64,000 nt of DNA from a virus. The notes under the pieces were generated by a model. It ran no database searches, was not told where the DNA came from, and saw only the letters and a program-made list of their open reading frames with translations. This document shows, in pieces, positions 20,926 through 27,438 of the stretch (position 1 is its first letter; each line of letters opens with the position of its first letter). The translations under genes and the position numbers were made by a program. Location of the stretch: positions 1 through 64,000 of IMG/VR virus record IMGVR_UViG_3300025141_000071. One strand, given 5' to 3'.

Positions 20926-21889
20926 CCTCATAAGAGAAGTCTACTTCCTGCAAGCCCTTAGTAACACAGGCTTTAAAATCCTTCGAATTCTTACACCTAA
21001 CGTGTAAGTCATTCCAATCTTTGACCCCTGACGGTAGTTGAGCAATCATAAAATGATTTTTATTTTTTGATAGCATCATATTACGGGCTTGTGCTACCCC
21101 TGCTTTACCTGCGTCATCGTTATCATACGCAAAGATAATCTGCTTGTCTTTTAACTGGTCGGCTTGGGCTCTAGAAAGATTACTACCTTGAGTGCAAGTT
21201 GCGTTTAACCCGTTCAACTGCAAACTAATAGCGTCTAAAGGACCCTCAGTCATGAAGATGTAATCGGAGGACTCCTTATAAGGAAATAGAATGTCTGAAG
21301 ATTTAACCCCCGTTACTTCACGGGATGGGTTTAAGTACTTAACTCCGAGTAAACTAAGATTTCGGGCTTGAAAATAGAAGGGCTCTTGGTCATTGTAAGC
21401 ATACGGGATAATCAACCTGTTGTGGTAGCGACCACTTTTAGAGATGTAAAAATCAAATTTATGAAGCTTCCGTGACAAGATAAATTTCTTTGCCAACCTA
21501 TCCGTCATACTGGTGGGGTCCGTCTTTCGCAGGTCAAACTTCCTAAAAGAAGAGAAGATATCAGATACGGCGTTGTGTTTTGCGGGTTTTTGCATCTCCA
21601 CCCGCACGGACGAAATCTCAAATAGATGCTCAGGCGAATCAAACAGCTTAGAACGAAGAAATTTAAGAGCTTCATCGTAAGGAATACCCTCTAACGCTGC
21701 TACGAGTTGAGGAAAGTTACCATTTTCGTGTGCTCTGAAGTCCTGCCAGAGCCCACTCTCCATATTAATAGAGAGTTTCATCTTATCATCGTCCACAAAA
21801 AAGGAGTTCGTAGTGAATTCTTCACCAAAAACCTTATTTACGCTGAATTTTGAGTATAAATACTCTTTAATAACACTAGAAGGTAACAT
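20906..21889 (-). CDS. DnaG-type primase (TOPRIM)
   Basis: A 327-aa protein. The N-terminal part (GLWQDFRAHENGNFPQLVAALEG) resembles the CHC2 primase zinc domain but has lost the zinc ligands. The TOPRIM domain has E215 in TEGPLDA and D256/D258 in AYDNDDAG. It would make RNA primers for lagging-strand synthesis, as T4 gp61 does. Its ATG (21889) lies one base from the ATG of the divergent nuclease gene. The late box for that gene is therefore inside the primase coding region. Confidence 0.8.
   Translation of the reverse strand: MLPSSVIKEYLYSKFSVNKVFGEEFTTNSFFVDDDKMKLSINMESGLWQDFRAHENGNFPQLVAALEGIPYDEALKFLRSKLFDSPEHLFEISSVRVEMQKPAKHNAVSDIFSSFRKFDLRKTDPTSMTDRLAKKFILSRKLHKFDFYISKSGRYHNRLIIPYAYNDQEPFYFQARNLSLLGVKYLNPSREVTGVKSSDILFPYKESSDYIFMTEGPLDAISLQLNGLNATCTQGSNLSRAQADQLKDKQIIFAYDNDDAGKAGVAQARNMMLSKNKNHFMIAQLPSGVKDWNDLHVRCKNSKDFKACVTKGLQEVDFSYEVTEALD
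21852..21865 (+). promoter_or_regulatory. T4 late-type promoter box TATAAATA
   Basis: GAGTATAAATACTC (21852-21865) is an inverted repeat containing the exact T4 late consensus TATAAATA (21855-21862). Transcription would begin near 21869, giving a leader of about 22 bases with AGAAGG before the ATG at 21891. It lies within the primase coding sequence. Confidence 0.65.
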
Positions 21890-21890
21890 T

Positions 21891-22694
21891 ATGTTTATTA
21901 AAGGCTTTTCCCCATCAAAATTGAACGTTTTTGACGAATGTCAGAAAAAGTTCTTATACAAGTACGTCCATTACCTCCCTGAGGACTACAATGACGGCTT
22001 ATCGCAAGATGCTTTACAGTATGGTTCATATATTCACAAGATTTTGGAGGACGGTGTAGAGGCGGAGTCGGTTGACGAGCTTAAAGAGCACGCGATTCGT
22101 CTACGCCCCCGATACCAATTCGAAGGAAGGGAAGAAGACACCCTTAAATGCATTAAAAATTTCTTTCGTTTCAACAATAAGCTTACCGAAAGTGTCTCTA
22201 CCGAGATGAGGTTCAAGGTTGAGGTTCTTCCCGACCTTGAAGTGAACGGCATTATCGACCGTGTGGTAAAAGGTGAAACGGGGAAGTATCTTGTAATAGA
22301 CTACAAGACCTCAAAACGAGAGAAAACTAAGAGAGAACTTTACAACGACCCTCAGCTGATGATTTACACGGCTGCTATCGCTCAAATGTACGAATGTCCG
22401 ATTTCGGACGTCACCGTATCTCACTATTACCCCCTCACAGGGAATTTGGTTTCTGTACGATACATGCCTTCACATGTTGCAAGTTTTTTGAAGAAAGTTG
22501 ACCAAAAAAAGTGGCTAATCCGAAAAAAGAAGGCTGAAGACTTCAAGCCTCGCCTCAACCAATTCTGTGATTGGTGTGGCTACAAAGAGCTTTGTCCTAA
22601 ATTCGGAGGGACTGACAAGATGCTCGAAGAAGCTGTTGCTGCTAGGAAAGCCTCAAAGCAGAGAGTTAAGCTGGGAACTAAGCCAAACCCTTGA
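21891..22694 (+). CDS. Cas4/RecB-like PD-(D/E)XK nuclease with Fe-S cysteines
   Basis: A 267-aa nuclease. It has SPSKLNVFDEC (C17), H49 in GSYIHK, D123 in GIIDRV, D137-Y-K139 in VIDYKTSK, and the QLMIYTAAI motif, all typical of the RecB/Cas4 nuclease fold. C226, C229 and C235 (CDWCGYKELC) with C17 make the four-cysteine set of a 4Fe-4S cluster. It likely resects or cuts DNA ends in recombination or replication. I start at 21891, preceded by AGAAGG; a longer frame would begin inside the late promoter. Confidence 0.85.
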   Translation: MFIKGFSPSKLNVFDECQKKFLYKYVHYLPEDYNDGLSQDALQYGSYIHKILEDGVEAESVDELKEHAIRLRPRYQFEGREEDTLKCIKNFFRFNNKLTESVSTEMRFKVEVLPDLEVNGIIDRVVKGETGKYLVIDYKTSKREKTKRELYNDPQLMIYTAAIAQMYECPISDVTVSHYYPLTGNLVSVRYMPSHVASFLKKVDQKKWLIRKKKAEDFKPRLNQFCDWCGYKELCPKFGGTDKMLEEAVAARKASKQRVKLGTKPNP

Positions 22695-22708
22695 AAGGAC
22701 AAGAAATG

Positions 22709-23017
22709 CTAAGAGGTCTTCTTAGCTCTGTCACGATAAATTAAGGGATAATAAAGAGTTATGTCTATACAGGAGAAAAAATCCTGTACTAAAGTCTCGT
22801 CGTACTTATGCTTCTTAGTGAACTGGGAGATTAGGGTAGACAGCTTAATAGCTTTCTGAACCTGAAAAGATTTTATTATCGCTTCTTGAAAGATAGTTAT
22901 AAAGCTTTCAGAGAATTTGTGTCTCCAACGTTCCTTAAACTCTAGAGATAAAGCATAGTTTACTTGTTCTAGGAATTCTGAGAGTTCTTGTTTATCATCT
23001 AAGGTTTGTTCTAGCAT
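22709..23017 (-). CDS. Hypothetical helical protein, 102 aa
   Basis: Helical, charged protein with a Phe-rich middle (HKFSESFITIFQEAIIKSF). No family recognised. TATAAT (23030-23025) lies 7 bases before its ATG, so its transcript should be leaderless or nearly so. It converges with the nuclease gene and diverges from 23068-23562. Confidence 0.65.
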   Translation of the reverse strand: MLEQTLDDKQELSEFLEQVNYALSLEFKERWRHKFSESFITIFQEAIIKSFQVQKAIKLSTLISQFTKKHKYDETLVQDFFSCIDITLYYPLIYRDRAKKTS

Positions 23018-23024
23018 TTTTTAA

Positions 23025-23040
23025 ATTATATATAATATAT
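23025..23040. promoter_or_regulatory. Divergent AT-only promoter region
   Basis: ATTATATATAATATAT gives TATAAT toward the minus gene (7-base gap to its ATG) and TATAAT (23031-23036) toward the plus gene at 23068. It is largely self-complementary. No -35 seen. Confidence 0.5.
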
Positions 23041-23067
23041 AAGATTAAAGTCTGGGGCTTTCCGATA

Positions 23068-23562
23068 ATGAAGAGAAAAATACAAGCAAGTTTAACTTTC
23101 CGTAGAAATACGCCTGGTAAGAGCATGACGACCATAAAGAATATGGCTCGTTATGAGGGGCAGCTGTATACTTTTCAGTATAATAGCTGGGGTAAGAAAG
23201 TTGGAGGGAAAAGAAAAAGAAACAATGATTTACGTCCATTACTGCTACTGGCTACGAAAAGCGGTACGAAGGTGTGGAAAGCTAAAAACGGTAAAAGCTA
23301 TATTTACGGGTTCAATCTGAACTACCTTCCTCCCCGTAGACGCCTAAGAGTTATCCAGAAACTGCATGAAGTTTTTGAGGAAAACCCTGGTGTAGATTTT
23401 TCTTACAGGGCAATCAGAGCGCATCTAAATCTCCCCGCATCCACTGAAGATACCATTTTTCGGAAGTATGATGTGCGTGGGGGTAAGTTACGGTCCTTGA
23501 AGGAGGTTAACCTAGATACATATAGGAGCTATCTCGAAGAATCTCTAGACGGACAACAATAA
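23068..23562 (+). CDS. Hypothetical basic protein upstream of the tape measure, 164 aa
   Basis: Basic protein with KNMARYEGQLYTFQYNSWGKK and RPLLLLATKSGTKVWKAKNGKSYIYGFNLNYLPPRRR, then a helical C-terminus. I have a faint recollection of similar proteins near tail genes of marine T4-like phages but cannot name a function. It ends 3 bases before the tape measure start and leads the tail operon. A structural or tail-assembly role is inferred from position. Confidence 0.7.
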   Translation: MKRKIQASLTFRRNTPGKSMTTIKNMARYEGQLYTFQYNSWGKKVGGKRKRNNDLRPLLLLATKSGTKVWKAKNGKSYIYGFNLNYLPPRRRLRVIQKLHEVFEENPGVDFSYRAIRAHLNLPASTEDTIFRKYDVRGGKLRSLKEVNLDTYRSYLEESLDGQQ

Positions 23563-23565
23563 TCT

Positions 23566-25764
23566 ATGCCTACACCTGAAGACCGCGCATTTTTTGAAGG
23601 TTTAAATAAGGACCTATCGAAAAACATCAATAAGGCCATTGAAAAGGGCTTTAAAGGTGCATCTGTACATTTAGACCCTGATACGGTAAAACTTATAGGG
23701 ACGGAGTTTGAGCGTAATCTTAAGCCTTTGGTCGAGGATGCGAAGAAGGACGATGGTGGCGGTGGTGGTGGCGAGGGAAGTGCAGGTGAAGGGAAGGCGT
23801 GGCAGAAGGCTGTTGACCTTGCCAAAGGGACTTTCAACGCGGCGCGTATGTTAGTAAGTCAGAACGCTACCAATATCCTTGCTTACGGGGATAACATGGC
23901 GCGAAACGCGGCTACCACTAACCAAGCGTTCTTAATGAACGGTGAGAAGCTTTCCCGTCAGTTTGGTCGTTTTGGCATGAATCTTGCGGATATGGGAAAC
24001 ATCTTCGATGATGCTATCCGTTCTAATGTGCGCGGACTCGGTAAAAATACTCAAGACTTCCTAGCACGTACTACGGGATTAGGAACTGCTCTAGGAACGA
24101 CTACTAAATTTCTCGCCTCTAATACCAACGTCTTAGGTCGGTCAATGACTGAAACCACGGCTCTTGGTACGGACTTACAAAACATTGCACTCTCCAACGG
24201 CATGGTAGCAGACGCCATGTTTGATGCCGTGGCGGCATTCGAAGCAAACACTAGACAACAGCAAGTCCTATTTGGAGATAAGGCAGCGGGCGATTTCCAA
24301 GGTATTGTCGCGGGGCTTGAAGGGCTTATGCCTGGGGGCAACCTAGGCGATTTAGTCGCTAAAGCCGCACCCACTTCCGTTGATGAGCTTCTTAATCTTG
24401 ATATTCTCGGTGGCATGTTTGGGGGCGCTTTCAATTCTCAAGGGATTAAAGAAGACCCTGCTAGGCATACAGCTAACTTTATTGCTGCTATGGCTAAGGC
24501 GTCTGAACAGATTTCTGGAATGAGCGTAAGGCAAGGTGCCCAGTTCATTGAACAACGCTTTGGTAAGTTTGGTATTACTTTACAAGATATCCAGTCAGCA
24601 GGAGTTGCTACCCGAAAAGCAGGGGGAGTCCAAGGTCTTATGGATGCCATGAAGGGAGGGGGCATTCCTATAAAATCAGATGAGGCCCTGCAAGACGAGA
24701 TAACCCGAAACTCTCTAGAAGCCATGAACAATATGAAGAACTTTGCCATTGAGGTGGAAGGTCTTAATACTGTTCAAAAAGGGCTTAAAGAAGTTTCTGA
24801 TATTTTAAAAGGTTCTTTTTACACTCTTAACGGTAAGACGACTGAGTTGGCGAAGACGATGGGGCTCGCTGCGGCTGGCGAAGCGGGTCTTCAGGCTGGG
24901 GATAAGATGGGTTTAGGGGGTTTTGGTGCTCTTGGTCTCGGTATGGCTGGAGGCGCTGCTCAATGGGCATTAGGTAAGACTCCTAACGCAGCACGCGCCG
25001 TGGGGCGAAACCTAAAACCTAGTTCTTGGTCTTTAGGAGGTGCCGCAGCCAAGGCTAATCAGGCGAATCTTCCGAACGCATCCTGGCAGAGAGGGAGTCA
25101 ATTCACTGTTAAAGGTCATCAAGGAATGCAGACCGCAAAAGGGCTTGCCAATCCTCTAACCAAGGCGGGTCGTGCTACCATGAGTGCGAGGCACGCTGCG
25201 GGGATGACTCAAGGTGTTGCTAAAGGTATGAGTAAAAAAATACCCATACTTGGCGCAGCCCTTGCTGGTGGGTTTGAGTTAGCGGAAACTGGAGATAAAT
25301 CACGCGCAGCAGCTGTAACCGCAGGAGCTGGGTTAGGTGGTTGGGGAGGAGCCGCAGCAGGCGCAGCTATCGGAACTATGATTTTCCCAGGAGTTGGAAC
25401 AGTTATCGGAGGTTTAATCGGTGGTATTGGGGGAGCGCTTGGTGGTGAAAAAGCAGCTAGGACAATCCACGATGAGTTCGATACGGATTTTGTTAAAGAG
25501 CAGGAGGAGAAAGCAGCTGAAGCGGCTCACCAGGAGGAAGAAGCCAAAAAACAAGAAGAGGTAGGTAAGCGCGAAGAAGACGTTCAGGCTATGGCTACAC
25601 AGCAAGAGCTTGGGGAATCTCAACTAGGGGCGTTACAAGACATGCTCGCCAGACTTGACGTGACGAACGGTTTACTTACGCACGTAGCTTATTCGGATAA
25701 GCTAAGCAGAACTCCTGGAGGTTCGGCCATCAACGGAGATGCAGGAGCAACACAACGAGGATAA
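23566..25764 (+). CDS. Probable tape measure protein, 732 aa
   Basis: Long, Ala/Gly-rich helical protein. A poly-Gly linker follows about residue 62. Two hydrophobic glycine-rich stretches stand out, about 445-465 (GLGGFGALGLGMAGGAAQWALG) and about 585-625 (GAGLGGWGGAAAGAAIGTMI and the VGTVIGGLIGGIGGALGG run). A Glu/Lys coiled coil follows near the end. This architecture and its place before the tube/cap and baseplate genes fit a tape measure (T4 gp29 role), which sets tail length and may insert in the host membrane. Its modest length predicts a tail around 100 nm if the usual proportionality holds. Confidence 0.65.
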   Translation: MPTPEDRAFFEGLNKDLSKNINKAIEKGFKGASVHLDPDTVKLIGTEFERNLKPLVEDAKKDDGGGGGGEGSAGEGKAWQKAVDLAKGTFNAARMLVSQNATNILAYGDNMARNAATTNQAFLMNGEKLSRQFGRFGMNLADMGNIFDDAIRSNVRGLGKNTQDFLARTTGLGTALGTTTKFLASNTNVLGRSMTETTALGTDLQNIALSNGMVADAMFDAVAAFEANTRQQQVLFGDKAAGDFQGIVAGLEGLMPGGNLGDLVAKAAPTSVDELLNLDILGGMFGGAFNSQGIKEDPARHTANFIAAMAKASEQISGMSVRQGAQFIEQRFGKFGITLQDIQSAGVATRKAGGVQGLMDAMKGGGIPIKSDEALQDEITRNSLEAMNNMKNFAIEVEGLNTVQKGLKEVSDILKGSFYTLNGKTTELAKTMGLAAAGEAGLQAGDKMGLGGFGALGLGMAGGAAQWALGKTPNAARAVGRNLKPSSWSLGGAAAKANQANLPNASWQRGSQFTVKGHQGMQTAKGLANPLTKAGRATMSARHAAGMTQGVAKGMSKKIPILGAALAGGFELAETGDKSRAAAVTAGAGLGGWGGAAAGAAIGTMIFPGVGTVIGGLIGGIGGALGGEKAARTIHDEFDTDFVKEQEEKAAEAAHQEEEAKKQEEVGKREEDVQAMATQQELGESQLGALQDMLARLDVTNGLLTHVAYSDKLSRTPGGSAINGDAGATQRG

Positions 25765-25767
25765 ACT

Positions 25768-27129
25768 ATGGGACTTTTAACAGGAATTACAAATAGTATT
25801 AATGAGATTTTAGATGACGCTTTAGGTGGTATTCCCACCTTCGGAGCGCCCGACCAGCAGTTTAATCCCCTCCCTAAGAACACTTTTGAGATTGGAGACC
25901 TTTATCCTAACTGGAATAAATTTCCAGGAGGTGTGGGGTACAAAGCTCTTCCCCCCACTTCTCAGATTGAAGGCGAGGCACAGGGTCCTTGGGGCGAACT
26001 GGGAGTTAAAAGAGGTTCCCTGGGAGTAGGGAAATCCATTAATGCGGGCGCTATCGACGAAGTTGGTCTTTATCGAGATGAAAAGAACAACCCTGCCGCT
26101 CAACTTGAATGGGGTGGTGTTATCAAAGAGAATACGGCGCGAATAAACACGGTGTTAGAGGAAAGGTCCTTCTTGGATTTCTATTTTCCTAACTCTAACA
26201 TTGGTCGCCGTAGAGTTGTATTTTTTGAAAACCCTAAAATCACTGAACAGCGTCAACCTAAGTATGCCTCTAAGCCGATTGTAGGTAGAAATGAACCTGT
26301 ACGTTTGTTTGTTGGCGCAGACGCGAGAAAAGTTAAGATTAGCTTTACTTATACCCTCCCCCACGTAGAACAGTTTTTCTCAATGATGGGTTATCTCCCT
26401 ATGGGTTTCTCTAATGGGGCTTATACTCCTGGAAGCTCAGAAGAGTATGACTCAAAAAGAACCCTGAGAGGGATTAATAATACTCCTAAATCTACTAATC
26501 AAAATGCCTGGAGAAGGTTCACTGCTGAAAAAGTTAGTGAATTTTTTGGTACCTCTTTTACGGCATCTACGGAAGGCGCTTCTGTTAAAATATTAAACCC
26601 CTCTAAGAAAGGTCCTAGATTTTATGAACAGAATAGAAATGGGGTTACTGAAGTAGATGGCATGGAAGTTGTTAAGCAAGGTGAAGATACCTTTATCAAT
26701 CGTCTTGTAAGGTCTTGGTCTACAGGATACGAGGCTTTAAATAACTCTGATATGATTGCGACGTATTACACTCAGTTTGTTATTGATACATTACGGGCGT
26801 CGGTGATTGGAGATACTCTTAATGATGGTAATATGGCTGTTGGACCTCCGATTGTTCGCTTTAGGCATGGGACAATCTTCAACGAAGCTCCGTTTATTGT
26901 ACGGAATATGAGTGTTGATTATGGGGCAGAGTCGGGCTTTGAAGTAAGAACCCTCCTCCCCCGTCAAGTTAAGTTTAGTTTGGATTTGGAAGAGTTCAGG
27001 CAAACGCATGGTTCTCATCACGGAGATAGCTCCGAAACAGTTCAAAACGCGGCAAACGTAGTTGAGCTTCATTTTGCAGACGGCTCCGCTAACATAGAGC
27101 GTGTTAACTTCCCTAAACATTCTTTTTAA
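25768..27129 (+). CDS. Baseplate tube/cap protein (T4 gp48/gp54-like), 453 aa
   Basis: The C-terminal third (PPIVRFRHGTIFNEAPFIVRN, then GFEVRTLLPRQVKFSLDLEEFRQ) matches the conserved end of baseplate tail-tube initiators in T4-like phages as I recall them. The N-terminus is Pro/Gly-rich. It would sit at the baseplate-tube junction and start tube polymerisation. It lies 3 bases after the tape measure and 2 bases before the gp53-like gene. Confidence 0.55.
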   Translation: MGLLTGITNSINEILDDALGGIPTFGAPDQQFNPLPKNTFEIGDLYPNWNKFPGGVGYKALPPTSQIEGEAQGPWGELGVKRGSLGVGKSINAGAIDEVGLYRDEKNNPAAQLEWGGVIKENTARINTVLEERSFLDFYFPNSNIGRRRVVFFENPKITEQRQPKYASKPIVGRNEPVRLFVGADARKVKISFTYTLPHVEQFFSMMGYLPMGFSNGAYTPGSSEEYDSKRTLRGINNTPKSTNQNAWRRFTAEKVSEFFGTSFTASTEGASVKILNPSKKGPRFYEQNRNGVTEVDGMEVVKQGEDTFINRLVRSWSTGYEALNNSDMIATYYTQFVIDTLRASVIGDTLNDGNMAVGPPIVRFRHGTIFNEAPFIVRNMSVDYGAESGFEVRTLLPRQVKFSLDLEEFRQTHGSHHGDSSETVQNAANVVELHFADGSANIERVNFPKHSF

Positions 27130-27131
27130 TT

Positions 27132-27434
27132 ATGAAGTCCACCCGCACATCCAGATTCGGTACCTACAATGCTTTGGACACAACCCATAGAGGTCGTCCA
27201 TTTAAAAATCTTGTTAGCTCCAAGGAGTGGAAGAATTTTATTGTGGAAGGTTTAGGTACGGCTACGTATAACATTGCCGTTATTCCGACTAATATGGAGT
27301 TTCGCCCCGATATCATTTCATTTGCAGCTTACGGGTCTGTTAATTTGTGGTGGTTAATTTGTACAGCTAATAGTATAATTGACCCAAACACAGAATTGAG
27401 TGCAGGAAAACAAATTAAAATTCCTATAATATAG
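27132..27434 (+). CDS. gp53: Baseplate wedge protein gp53-like, 100 aa
   Basis: Contains YNIAVIPTNMEFRPDIISFAAYGSVNLWWLICTAN split around W76, then SIIDPNTELSAGKQIKIPI, the LysM-like core of the gp53 family (one Trp-Trp helix followed by DP-x-x-EL-x-x-G-x-x-I-x-IP). It is shorter than T4 gp53 (196 aa) and retains mainly the core. It clamps the wedge complex to the hub in T4. Confidence 0.75.
   Translation: MKSTRTSRFGTYNALDTTHRGRPFKNLVSSKEWKNFIVEGLGTATYNIAVIPTNMEFRPDIISFAAYGSVNLWWLICTANSIIDPNTELSAGKQIKIPII
27425..27430 (+). promoter_or_regulatory. Late-type -10 box before the hub gene
   Basis: TATAAT within CCTATAATATAG lies 8 bases before the ATG at 27439, inside the last codons of the gp53-like gene. 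There is no -35. It could give a nearly leaderless internal transcript. Confidence 0.4.
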
Positions 27435-27438
27435 TACT

